From Clostridium rhizosphaerae (GTDB lineage: Bacteria > Bacillota > Clostridia > Clostridiales > Clostridiaceae), in the NCBI RefSeq assembly GCF_016765585.1, contig NZ_JAESWC010000001.1:372001-436000 (forward strand): a stretch of 64,000 nucleotides of DNA. Direction: 5' to 3'. Positions within the stretch are counted from its first letter, which is position 1; each line of letters opens with the position of its first letter. A program made the translations under genes and the position numbers. Of this stretch, positions 34,062 to 42,413 are shown in pieces. Below the pieces are notes generated by a model that ran no database searches, was not told where the DNA came from, and saw only the letters and a program-made list of their open reading frames with translations.

Positions 34062-34802
34062 ATGATGAAGGAATTATTAAATATAGTTTATGATGAAACT
34101 CACCCAAGCAGTTGTTCTTTGGACATGTACTTACCGGACACTGATTCTCCTTGCCCGGTATTTATTTTCTTTCATGGAGGTGGTATTGAGGGAGGAAACA
34201 AAGACGTTTCCGAGGATTTGAAAAACCTAACTTCACAAAAAATAGCTTTGGTCTCTGTTGAATATAGGATGTATCCAGATGCAAAGTACCCTGAATTTAT
34301 TGAAGATGCTGCAAATGCGATAAACTTTGTAAAGAAATATGGTGAAACAAATAAGTTATTTAGTGAAATTTTTGTAGGTGGTTCTTCAGCAGGCGCATAT
34401 TTAGCCCTGATGAATTATTTTGACAGTCGTTATCTTGGTAAATATGGTATCTCACCGAACAGCATCACCGGATGGATTTTTGATGCCGGTCAGCCCACTG
34501 TTCACTTTAATGTACTGCGTGAAAGAGGTTTGGATTCCAGACTTGTAAGAATAGATGAAGCTGCTCCTATATATTTTGTTGATCATGATATTGATTCATC
34601 TTATCAAAGTAATCAGCTGTTTATCACAGCTGAAAATGACATAGCAAACCGCTTTGAGCAGACAAAACTGCTCCTTAAAACAATGGAACAATATAATTAC
34701 GATATGTCAAAGATAGACTTCAAGTTAATGAAAGGCTGCACCCATTGCTCTTATCCAATAGGTGATATTATTTCTGATTTCATATTTAATGCAAATAAGT
34801 AA
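34062..34802 (+). CDS. Alpha/beta hydrolase (esterase-like)
   Basis: This protein of about 246 residues has an oxyanion-hole motif FFHGGGIEGGNK and nucleophile elbow FVGGSSAGAYLAL (GxSxG, Ser at about residue 110). The catalytic His is likely in MKGCTHCSYPIG near the end. The architecture matches hormone-sensitive-lipase/acetyl-esterase-type hydrolases, but the order and length suggest a small cytosolic esterase. Substrate is unknown. AGGAGGTACA precedes two adjacent ATG codons at 34062 and 34065; the second has better spacing. Confidence 0.85.
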   Translation: MMKELLNIVYDETHPSSCSLDMYLPDTDSPCPVFIFFHGGGIEGGNKDVSEDLKNLTSQKIALVSVEYRMYPDAKYPEFIEDAANAINFVKKYGETNKLFSEIFVGGSSAGAYLALMNYFDSRYLGKYGISPNSITGWIFDAGQPTVHFNVLRERGLDSRLVRIDEAAPIYFVDHDIDSSYQSNQLFITAENDIANRFEQTKLLLKTMEQYNYDMSKIDFKLMKGCTHCSYPIGDIISDFIFNANK

Positions 34803-34841
34803 ATCAAGGACCCAGAAAATTATAGGAGGCAGTCCGGATAT

Positions 34842-34866
34842 CACACACCTTGTTACTGGGTGTGTG
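34842..34866 (+). terminator. Hairpin after esterase gene
   Basis: CACACACC-TTGTTACTG-GGTGTGTG forms an 8-bp stem, followed by AATTCTTTATTTTC on the plus strand. Confidence 0.65.
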
Positions 34867-34924
34867 AATTCTTTATTTTCTAAACTATCTATAAGCCATA
34901 TTCACATGCTCTTACTTCAGTTTA

Positions 34925-34965
34925 GCTAAATCCGCCGCCTCCATGAGTCTAAAATGGAATTTTCA
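34925..34965 (-). pseudogene. Flavodoxin gene fragment
   Basis: The minus strand reads KIPF-stop-THGGGGFS, clearly related to IPFCTHGGGGFGQ of the flavodoxin 1.4 kb away. Only about 40 bp is recognisable. It is a relic of a second flavodoxin copy with TAG where the Cys would be. Confidence 0.5.
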
Positions 34966-34976
34966 TTCTTCAATTT

Positions 34977-36329
34977 TTATTTATAGCTATTCACAGTTTT
35001 CTTAATTAAACTATTTATACTTTTCACATCTACTGTATTAATACTCTTATCTGCAATTTGGTATTTCTGCTTAAGCTGCAGTATTTTATACACACTGCTG
35101 TTTATTGTTTCTTGAGATATTGTTCCGTCCTTAACTGCTGCTTTGATTTTTTCAATTACCTGAACCTCTTTATCGAAGTCGTGACAAACCAATATAATGT
35201 TGCTTCCTGCATTTACAGACCTTACAGCTGCCTCACCGATATTATAATTACTTGTTATTGCTCCCATAGTCATGTCATCAGTAATTATAAGTCCCTTGTA
35301 TTTCATGCTGTTTTTCAGAACATCAGTTATGATAGTTTTAGACATGGTTGCTGGATACTTGGAATCTATCTTTGGAAATAAAATATGAGCAACCATCATC
35401 ATATCAACATTATTCTTTATTGCTTCAGCAAATGGAACAAGTTCAAAGCTTTTCAGTCTTGCAAGGTCATTATTTACTATTGGAAGCCCTGTATGAGAAT
35501 CCACTGAAGTATCACCGTGTCCTGGAAAATGCTTTACTACTGGTATCACATTTTCTGAACGAATTCCTTTCATAGTTTCAATTCCAAGCTTTGTTACAAC
35601 TTGAGAAGTAGCGCCAAAGGATCTGTCACCTATGATAGGATTTTTAGGATTACTGTTTATATCAAGTACAGGTGCAAAATCAAGATTGAAGCCAAAACTT
35701 TTTACTTCCTGCCCGATTGCTTTCCCGATAGAATTTGAGAATGTGCTATTGTTTATTTGTCCTATAGCTTTATTTGTCGGAAATTTTTCAAAGCTGGGCG
35801 ACATCCTGTCTATCCTTCCTCCCTCCTGGTCAACTCCAAGAAACAGAGGTATGCTGCTGCCGGATTTTTTGTTTGTATCCTTTAAAGAATTAAGTAGATT
35901 TAGAACCTGATTTGTATCTTTCACATTCTGTCCAAGTAGTATGAAGCCTCCGACATGATATTTAGTAATTAACTCGCTTGAATGCGTGTCGTTTGTATAT
36001 CCATCTACTCCGGAAATCACCATTTGGCCAACTTTTTCATCCAAGGTCATTTTACTTACCTGCTCAGAAATTTTATCGACATTCGTCGGTGCATTACTTG
36101 TATTATCACTAGGCTTACCTTCTTGCTGGTTCTGATTTTGGTTTGATGATGCATTACTATCAGAGGGCTCAAATTTATTGGGCACTTCTTTTATTGGCGG
36201 AGTATTGGACTGGTCAGTACCTTTCAGATTAAGCCTTCCACATCCCATAAGCATTAGTAATGCAACAACCGGGATTATTAATCTTGATACACGTTTTAGA
36301 ATTTTACTCGCCGTCTGCTGATTTTTCAT
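34977..36329 (-). CDS. Beta-N-acetylhexosaminidase-type GH3 lipoprotein
   Basis: This 450-residue protein has a lipoprotein signal ending LLMLMGCGR (Cys about 31), a Ser/Asn/Gln-rich linker and a GH3 TIM barrel. Visible blocks are LGVDQEGGRIDRMSPSF, NLDFAPVLDINSNPKNPIIG, KHFPGHGDTSVDSHTGLP (the acid/base His loop of NagZ-type enzymes) and LIITDDMTMGAI (nucleophile Asp). It should remove N-acetylglucosamine from peptidoglycan fragments outside the membrane, as in Firmicute NagZ. AAGGAGTATTAAAT precedes the ATG at 36329. Confidence 0.92.
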   Translation of the reverse strand: MKNQQTASKILKRVSRLIIPVVALLMLMGCGRLNLKGTDQSNTPPIKEVPNKFEPSDSNASSNQNQNQQEGKPSDNTSNAPTNVDKISEQVSKMTLDEKVGQMVISGVDGYTNDTHSSELITKYHVGGFILLGQNVKDTNQVLNLLNSLKDTNKKSGSSIPLFLGVDQEGGRIDRMSPSFEKFPTNKAIGQINNSTFSNSIGKAIGQEVKSFGFNLDFAPVLDINSNPKNPIIGDRSFGATSQVVTKLGIETMKGIRSENVIPVVKHFPGHGDTSVDSHTGLPIVNNDLARLKSFELVPFAEAIKNNVDMMMVAHILFPKIDSKYPATMSKTIITDVLKNSMKYKGLIITDDMTMGAITSNYNIGEAAVRSVNAGSNIILVCHDFDKEVQVIEKIKAAVKDGTISQETINSSVYKILQLKQKYQIADKSINTVDVKSINSLIKKTVNSYK

Positions 36330-36480
36330 ATTTAATACTCCTTTCCGAAGCATCATCCATCATATTAATAGTGCTCTATATTAAGTTTATTCTATTTTAA
36401 ATAAAATATCTAAAACTTTTAAAAAAACCAGACTCAATGTAAGTTCTGATAGAAAAGGAGGACAGCATTTTCAGGCTTCA

Positions 36481-36846
36481 TTAGTCCACACTCAACTTTT
36501 CAATTCCCTGATTTTCATCAGAAACAAAAAATATATGCCTGCCCTTGTTGCTCTCATAAATAAAATCTTTTAAACTTTTACTTGAATAAACAGAAAAATC
36601 TCCTACAATTGCAAGTTTAACGTTATAATTAACGAACTTCTGCAAAATTTCTCCGGCCAGCCTAGTCTTTAAGTCAAAAAATTCCTCAACTATTGCTGAT
36701 TTGCTTAAAATTATTCTATAGCAGCCTGTCTCGTAATTTATAGTAGCCATTAAATCCAAAGCAGACTGGACATCGGTAATCAATACCTCTTGGCTGTTAA
36801 CAACAGCAATTTGAAATTTAGCGTTTTGTATGACATTTATATTCAT
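36481..36846 (-). CDS. DUF4180 domain-containing protein
   Basis: This 121-residue soluble protein matches the DUF4180 family along its length (ITDVQSALDLMATINYETGC; LSKSAIVEEFFDLKTRLAGE; KLAIVGDFSVYSSKSLKDFI). Function is unknown. Its ATG overlaps the stop of the upstream excisionase-like gene by four nucleotides, so translation is coupled and the two products probably act together. DUF4180 and HTH_17 genes are often paired. Confidence 0.85.
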   Translation of the reverse strand: MNINVIQNAKFQIAVVNSQEVLITDVQSALDLMATINYETGCYRIILSKSAIVEEFFDLKTRLAGEILQKFVNYNVKLAIVGDFSVYSSKSLKDFIYESNKGRHIFFVSDENQGIEKLSVD

Positions 36847-37340
36847 GATTTTCCCCCTTCATTAAGACAGTCCGTAAGCAGAGAAATTATGCTCAACATT
36901 TCTTCAGTGAATTTCATTGTTCCCCACAGCATAATTTTTAGTCTGTCTTCTCTTTCATTATATTTCATATTTATCGTTGAATTGCCTAGGCTTGGATCTT
37001 TACTGTTCATGACAGCAATCAGGGTATTTGATATTCGCATATACTGTTCTTTGCCTAATTCATTCACTTCTATCACAGTTGAGACATTTATTTTAGGTCT
37101 TATAACTCTAGAATTTGTTTCATTTGCAGAAATTTTTATTTCCTCATCTGCTTCCACTTGTTTATTATCAGCACTAACCTTTTGTTCCATGAAGGCATTC
37201 AAATCCTGACTAGAAATTCTCCACTGCTTTCCAACCTTGCTTGCGCCAAGTTTTCCTTCAGCGATAAATTTTCTAATTGTCTTATGGTGCATACCTAATA
37301 TCTCTGCAACTTGATCAATATTATAAAACTTACCTTCCAT
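36843..37340 (-). CDS. Excisionase-like helix-turn-helix protein
   Basis: This 165-residue protein has an N-terminal MerR-like excisionase HTH (FYNIDQVAEILGMHHKTIRK, then FIAEGKLGASKVGKQWRIS). The C-terminal part (about 75-165) has no recognised family. Despite the 'excisionase' fold no integrase is near, so a transcriptional role is more likely. GGAAGGTAAGTTTTATAA lies around the start, with AAGGATAATTTACT upstream of the ATG. Two exact 16-bp direct repeats (37409-37424, 37439-37454) lie 69 nt upstream and may be its sites. It is translationally coupled to the DUF4180 gene. Confidence 0.82.
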   Translation of the reverse strand: MEGKFYNIDQVAEILGMHHKTIRKFIAEGKLGASKVGKQWRISSQDLNAFMEQKVSADNKQVEADEEIKISANETNSRVIRPKINVSTVIEVNELGKEQYMRISNTLIAVMNSKDPSLGNSTINMKYNEREDRLKIMLWGTMKFTEEMLSIISLLTDCLNEGGKS

Positions 37341-37408
37341 AGTAAATTATCCTTTCAACTCTATAATTTATTCTCATTATACGCAACTTCATTATCCAAG
37401 TCAATTTT

Positions 37409-37454
37409 TTATTATACTTTATTGTAGTTTAATATACCTTATTATACTTTATTG
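37409..37454. promoter_or_regulatory. Two 16-bp direct repeats spaced 30 bp
   Basis: TTATTATACTTTATTG occurs exactly at 37409 and 37439, with a weaker AATATACCTTATT between. The start-to-start distance of 30 bp is about three helical turns, so both would face one side of the DNA. They lie upstream of the excisionase-like gene and probably bind a regulator. Confidence 0.55.
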
Positions 37455-37521
37455 GTACTATTGTTTATTTCTAAGTCAATATATTTCTTTTAATCTGCCA
37501 GCTCAGCAAGCATACTGAATA

Positions 37522-37549
37522 TAAAAAAGCAGCTCTTATTGAGCTGCCT
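37522..37549 (-). terminator. Terminator of SRPBCC gene
   Basis: On the minus strand GCAGCTC-AATAA-GAGCTGC is followed by TTTTTT. Confidence 0.85.
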
Positions 37550-37558
37550 TTCAAGGTT

Positions 37559-37975
37559 TTATTTTTCTGCATATTTTTTAAAGTTATCCAATATTGCTTG
37601 CCATCCGCTTTGTTGCATTTCGAGTGAATTAGCGCTTTCAGCTTCGAAAGTTTCTATTATCTCTGTTAAGCTTTCCTTATCTGTAAAATTAATCTTAACT
37701 TTTCTTCCATCACCTAAAGTATAAGCAATAACCTTATATAATTCAACTTCATCATAAGTTCCGCCAAAATCAAATCCAAAGCTGCCATCTTTAGCTTCCA
37801 TTCTATTAAGGAATATGCCTCCAACTCTTAAATCATTCTTTGCGCTTGTTGTATGCCAATCCTCTGAGGCATTGCTCCATTTTTTTATGTGGTCTGGTTC
37901 AGTCCAATATTTCCATACTGCCTCTATAGGTGCATTAACTGTTGTTTTTATAGTCAATATTTGCTTATTATTCAT
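37559..37975 (-). CDS. SRPBCC domain protein (AHSA1-like)
   Basis: This 138-residue protein has a START/Bet v1 fold of the AHSA1 type: ILTIKTTVNAPIEAVWKYWT, WHTTSAKNDLRVGGIFLNRM and a C-terminal SGWQAILDNFKKYAEK. Family members bind hydrophobic ligands or act as co-chaperones; clostridial stand-alone members have no known ligand. AGGAGG precedes two ATG codons at 37978 and 37975; the second has better spacing. Confidence 0.87.
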   Translation of the reverse strand: MNNKQILTIKTTVNAPIEAVWKYWTEPDHIKKWSNASEDWHTTSAKNDLRVGGIFLNRMEAKDGSFGFDFGGTYDEVELYKVIAYTLGDGRKVKINFTDKESLTEIIETFEAESANSLEMQQSGWQAILDNFKKYAEK

Positions 37976-38163
37976 CATTATCCTCCTGTTTGATTAAAAT
38001 TTACTTTCTTCAAGACTATTTTTAATATTTCTAAGACTTAAAACTAAATTAGCGAAGAATGTGTAAATTTATTCATATTTTTATATTATTATACTAGAAC
38101 AAAATAATTATGTAAATACTAATTACTTTCTAATAATACTTAATATCGTCATGGAAGTTATAT

Positions 38164-38191
38164 ATAAAAATAACCCCCTAAATCAGGGGGC
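38164..38191 (-). terminator. Terminator of ABC exporter operon
   Basis: On the minus strand CCCCCT-GATTT-AGGGGG is followed by TTATTTTTATA. Confidence 0.8.
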
Positions 38192-38210
38192 ATATAGCTC
38201 TATTTATATT

Positions 38211-39956
38211 TTAACTCCATGTTAGTTTCTCAAGTGCAATATGGCTTCGATACCAATCATCACTTTCCAGAAGCACTTCAGGCGAGCCGGAATTCTTAAC
38301 TCTTCCGTGTTCTAATATAACTACAGTGTCGCTTGCAATCATTGAAGATAAGCGATGAGATATGGACAATATTGTGTGTGACTCACTTGTTTTCTCAAGT
38401 ACCGATACTATTTTCTCTTCTGTGATTGAATCAAGGTTTGCTGTAATCTCATCCAATAAAAGTATAGGCGGATTTGTTACAATAGCCCTTGCTATGGCTA
38501 AAAGTTGTTTTTGTCCTTGAGAAAAAAGATTATCGCTAACTACTTCAGTATCAAGGCCCTTTTTCATGGCTTCTACATATTCAGTAAGTCCTACAAAATC
38601 TATCGCCTTTTCAATTTGCTTTCTCGTAATGCTCTCATCTTGTAAACTTATTTGATCCGCTACAGTACCTTTTATTATATGAAAGTTTTGATCAACATAC
38701 CCAAAGACCTTACGTTTTTCAGAGTTTGGTATGTCGTAAACATCCACTCCATTTATTGTTATGTTGCCCTTTGTTGGTTTTAAAAGCCCCATTATAAGTT
38801 TGAATAACGTGGTTTTTCCTACTCCTGTTCTTCCTACGAAAGTAACCTTCTCATTTGGTTTTAAGCTAAGGTCAATATTTTGAAGAACATTAATGCCTTC
38901 TTCATATTGAAAGGTAATATAATTAAAGGATAGTTTAACAGCTTCACGATTTGGTATAATGTTCTGTGCCTTTAGTTTATGTTGCTTAGGATCGTCTTCG
39001 GATTCACTGTAAAAATCATTTACTCTCCTAATACCTGATACGGCCTGCTGAATATCTTGAAGCTCCATACCAAGGTTCTCAATGGGTGTAAACAAGTTGG
39101 ATATTAGTTCAATTGATGCTGCAACCATACCAAGGGATATACCTAAAAAGTTCAGCTGCTTAGAGGACAACACTACGATGAAAGCTATAACTACAGCCCG
39201 AGTAAGCTGAATCAATGGCGAGTATATGGAATCATAAAAATTTACTTTCTCTATTGTTTTATAATTATCAAGCAAATATCTCTTGTAGTTCTCTTCCATG
39301 TAGCTTTCCTTGCTGTAGGATTTAATCATTTGTATGTTTTTCAAACTCTCTGAAATATGATTATTTACCTTACCAATAAGTATTCGATTTTCAATCTGTG
39401 ATTTAAGCATTCTTTTTTGAAAAAGTCTTGTTAAGCCATAAATAGCAGGCATTAAGAGTATGGTTACAATTCCAAGCTTGCTGCTAAAGGTCCAAATTGA
39501 TATTACAATACCTATAAGCTTAAAGCAGTCAACCATCATTCCTATAATACCGCTTGTAAATAACGAATTGATTGCGTCAACATCATTTGTAAATCTTGAA
39601 ACCACTGTCCCCGAGCTATTTGCTGAAAAGAATACTGCATTAATTCTTTCAAGCTTTTCCATCATTTCAATTCTTATCTCTTTTGTGATTTTTTGTCCCA
39701 GGATTGCAAGAATAGCTTCTTTTACAAAATCAAATATTCCCACAAACAATATCACTCCAATATAGGAAGCAGCTAGTGTAAGTAATTTATCATATCTTTT
39801 TGGTACAAGATTATTATCAACTATATATTTTAAGATTTGAGGAGGAATTAAGCTTGTAACTACAACTCCACAGATAACAAACACTAACAATATGCTTAAT
39901 CCAATATTATTTCTAATTACTTTGGCTATTGACCTTTTTATTAAGCTATTCTTCAT
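38211..39956 (-). CDS. ABC exporter half-transporter, catalytic-site subunit
   Basis: This 581-residue protein has a six-helix exporter domain (about 15-310) and a nucleotide-binding domain. Walker A is VGRTGVGKTTLFKL, the signature is FSQGQKQLLAIARA and Walker B is PPILLLDEITANLD with the catalytic Glu. H-loop ILSISHRLSSM is present. The partner upstream has Asp for the catalytic Glu, so the pair forms an asymmetric heterodimer like BmrCD. It would export drugs, peptides or lipids across the membrane. Its ATG overlaps the end of the upstream gene by 11 nt. Confidence 0.92.
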   Translation of the reverse strand: MKNSLIKRSIAKVIRNNIGLSILLVFVICGVVVTSLIPPQILKYIVDNNLVPKRYDKLLTLAASYIGVILFVGIFDFVKEAILAILGQKITKEIRIEMMEKLERINAVFFSANSSGTVVSRFTNDVDAINSLFTSGIIGMMVDCFKLIGIVISIWTFSSKLGIVTILLMPAIYGLTRLFQKRMLKSQIENRILIGKVNNHISESLKNIQMIKSYSKESYMEENYKRYLLDNYKTIEKVNFYDSIYSPLIQLTRAVVIAFIVVLSSKQLNFLGISLGMVAASIELISNLFTPIENLGMELQDIQQAVSGIRRVNDFYSESEDDPKQHKLKAQNIIPNREAVKLSFNYITFQYEEGINVLQNIDLSLKPNEKVTFVGRTGVGKTTLFKLIMGLLKPTKGNITINGVDVYDIPNSEKRKVFGYVDQNFHIIKGTVADQISLQDESITRKQIEKAIDFVGLTEYVEAMKKGLDTEVVSDNLFSQGQKQLLAIARAIVTNPPILLLDEITANLDSITEEKIVSVLEKTSESHTILSISHRLSSMIASDTVVILEHGRVKNSGSPEVLLESDDWYRSHIALEKLTWS

Positions 39957-41691
39957 AACCGTCCCCCTCCTCTGTGCATTGTAAGTTATATATAGTGGCG
40001 TAAAGTTCAGATTCTCTCATGAGTTCTTCATGTGTACCGAAATCAGCCGTCTTATCACTTTTTAATAATAATATCTTATTTATCCTATTAAAAATAGCCA
40101 AGCGATGGGAAATTAGAATAATCAAACTATCTTTGTAGTTGTTTCTTAGGTTTTCAATAATCTTTTCTTCTGTCTTCATATCAACTGCCGAAAATGGATC
40201 ATCTAATATTATAATTTTATTTTTGTTAAGAAGAGCCCTTGCAAGTGCTATCCTTGCCTGCTGACCTCCGCTTAATTTTATGCCACTGTTACCAACTAAG
40301 GTATCTTGTCCATTTGGCATTCTCATCAAATCTGTATCAAAGCAAACATCCTCTAAAACAGAGTTTATATCTGTATTGCTTCCCAAAGTTATATTATTGT
40401 ATATAGTATCAGAAATCAGCTGGGATCTATGACCTAAGTAAGAAATCATCTTGCTTTTTTCATATTCCGAATAAGCACTAAGTTCTTTACCATCAATTTT
40501 AATACTGCCTATATAAGGATATAAGCCTAGTAAAGCCACTCCAAGTGTAGATTTTCCGGAGGCAATAGAGCCTGTTACGCCTATAATTTCTCCTGCTTCA
40601 GCCTCAAAATTGATATCTTCAATTATGTTTTCTTTGCCTTCTTCATATGAGAAACTAAGATTTTTAACTGAAAGTGATGTATCGTCATTATTTATATTAA
40701 AAGAATTATCTTTAGTTTTATATTCTGCAAGATATGGCTTAATACGCTTCCAGGAAACCTGAGATTTTTGCACAGAATTAAACAGCTTTGCCGCCTTGCT
40801 CGCCTTAACAGCCATAGCTGTAAACATAGCAACATAAGTAGAAAAAGCTCCTACAGTCCAGCCGCCATTAATAACCTTTGTACCTCCAAAATAAATCACC
40901 ATAATTATTCCAAGCATAGCGATGACATTATATACAGGCTGCATGGAATTTTCTAATATATCAGCTTTGATGGCTTTGTTTTGTAAATCCTCCAGCTCAT
41001 CATTATACTTTGTCCTATTTTTACCCTCCATACCGGTTACACGATAGAGCATGAAATTTTCAATTGTATCGTAAGTAATATCAGCAACCTCACTGCTTTT
41101 CTTTCGATAATCCTTAGAATACTTATATATAATTCCTTTTAATTTTTCAGCAATTGCCATGGCAACCGGAATAAAAATGATAGAAAGTAAGGTTATTTTT
41201 ATATCGTACACAAGCATTGATACAAGATAGGATATCATAAGCACACCTGTATCAAACACTTCAGTAGTAAACTTTCGCATTCCTTCAACGCACAAGTCCA
41301 CATCAGAAATAGCTCTTGTCATAAGGTTACCCGTATTTTCATTATCCAGCTCTGCAGTACTTTTATGCATTATATTATTGTATATCATAAGTCTCATAGT
41401 TGAACTGGTGCTGTTAGCAAACCGCCTTATGTAAAATCTCTTAAAATATCTTAGAAACTGAATAATTCCAATAAGAACAATATACGTAACTGCAAGTATT
41501 ATTACAGAGGACATGTCCTTCCCATAAGCTATAGAATCAATAAGCTTTCCTTGATATATTGGGCCTAAAACGATGGAACTATTGAAGGATAATCCAAAAA
41601 TAATAATGCACGCTACAACAAACTTTTCTTTCTTCCAATAGTTTATAATTCTATCAGGCTTCTTCATAGGTTCAATCTTTAATTTTGACAT
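39946..41691 (-). CDS. ABC exporter half-transporter, degenerate-site subunit
   Basis: This 581-residue exporter half has a membrane domain (about 25-320) and an NBD. Walker A is GSIASGKSTLGVAL and the signature is KLSGGQQARIALARALL. Walker B is KIIILDDPFSAVD, where Asp replaces the catalytic Glu. This is the usual sign of the non-catalytic site in heterodimeric exporters. The ATG at 41691 follows AGGGGGTGACATC; an in-frame ATG further upstream is unlikely. It is the first gene of the pair, with an excisionase-like gene divergent at 41894. Confidence 0.9.
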   Translation of the reverse strand: MSKLKIEPMKKPDRIINYWKKEKFVVACIIIFGLSFNSSIVLGPIYQGKLIDSIAYGKDMSSVIILAVTYIVLIGIIQFLRYFKRFYIRRFANSTSSTMRLMIYNNIMHKSTAELDNENTGNLMTRAISDVDLCVEGMRKFTTEVFDTGVLMISYLVSMLVYDIKITLLSIIFIPVAMAIAEKLKGIIYKYSKDYRKKSSEVADITYDTIENFMLYRVTGMEGKNRTKYNDELEDLQNKAIKADILENSMQPVYNVIAMLGIIMVIYFGGTKVINGGWTVGAFSTYVAMFTAMAVKASKAAKLFNSVQKSQVSWKRIKPYLAEYKTKDNSFNINNDDTSLSVKNLSFSYEEGKENIIEDINFEAEAGEIIGVTGSIASGKSTLGVALLGLYPYIGSIKIDGKELSAYSEYEKSKMISYLGHRSQLISDTIYNNITLGSNTDINSVLEDVCFDTDLMRMPNGQDTLVGNSGIKLSGGQQARIALARALLNKNKIIILDDPFSAVDMKTEEKIIENLRNNYKDSLIILISHRLAIFNRINKILLLKSDKTADFGTHEELMRESELYATIYNLQCTEEGDGYEE

Positions 41692-41893
41692 GATGTCACC
41701 CCCTAAAATAATGATACCGCTATATGTATCAAAATACAACCATCTATACATTATATTCATTTAAAATTATGCTATAATACAGCTTTATTACATATCCAAT
41801 TGACCAGCGCTGCTAATTAGAATATAATTTAAATAAATAGATAACTAACGTTAATTACCAAGTCCCTTATAATATAAAAACGGAGGAAAGCAA

Positions 41894-42337
41894 GTGGATA
41901 ATGATATTTTAAATTTAGAACAGGCCTGCAATTTTTTAGGAGTTGGAGAAAGAACATTAATAAAATTGTTAAGGGAAGAGCATATACCTGCCAGAAAGAT
42001 AGGCAGGGAATGGAGATTCAGCAAGTCTGCTCTTATGGATTGGATTGCATCCGGAGACTCATATGAATACACAAACAAAGAAGATTCCTATGAAGTGATT
42101 AAAGACAAGATCGGCAATTATAATGTTATGCTGGAAAGTATTATAAATGAGGCATCAAATATTAAGATAAATAAAAGTATCAACGCCTTGTTAAAGGACG
42201 TTCCAGAGGGAATTGATGTCCCTGACAATATTACTCTTAGGGTTAGTTACAAGCAAAAAAGAGAAGTAGAAAAATTGGCATTTAAATTGTACTGGCCGCT
42301 GAGAGAGGAACATAGGCTCACTTCAAAGGAGAAGTAA
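41894..42337 (+). CDS. Excisionase-like helix-turn-helix protein
   Basis: This 147-residue protein has a GTG start, with GGAGG seven nucleotides before it. The N-terminal HTH_17 is ILNLEQACNFLGVGERTLIK, then LLREEHIPARKIGREWRFSK. Residues 70-147 include a coiled helical stretch and a basic end (YKQKREVEKLAFKLYWPLRE). It is divergent from the ABC exporter operon with a 202-nt gap and may control it. No integrase is near. Confidence 0.8.
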   Translation: MDNDILNLEQACNFLGVGERTLIKLLREEHIPARKIGREWRFSKSALMDWIASGDSYEYTNKEDSYEVIKDKIGNYNVMLESIINEASNIKINKSINALLKDVPEGIDVPDNITLRVSYKQKREVEKLAFKLYWPLREEHRLTSKEK

Positions 42338-42367
42338 ATATTCCCCTTATTTTAGGGGTATATTTAC
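42334..42367 (+). terminator. Hairpin overlapping the stop of the HTH gene
   Basis: GTAAATATtCCCCT pairs with AGGGGtATATTTAC. The stem starts within the last codons of the 41894 gene, and a T/A-rich tail follows. Confidence 0.65.
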
Positions 42368-42413
42368 TTATTTCAACCACAATTTTCATTGTCTAAAATT
42401 AGGTTGTATGATT

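Noticed and set aside
36843-37340. Phage or ICE excisionase marking an integrated element
   Set aside because: No integrase, attachment-site repeats or other mobile-element genes are nearby; the HTH fold alone is not evidence.
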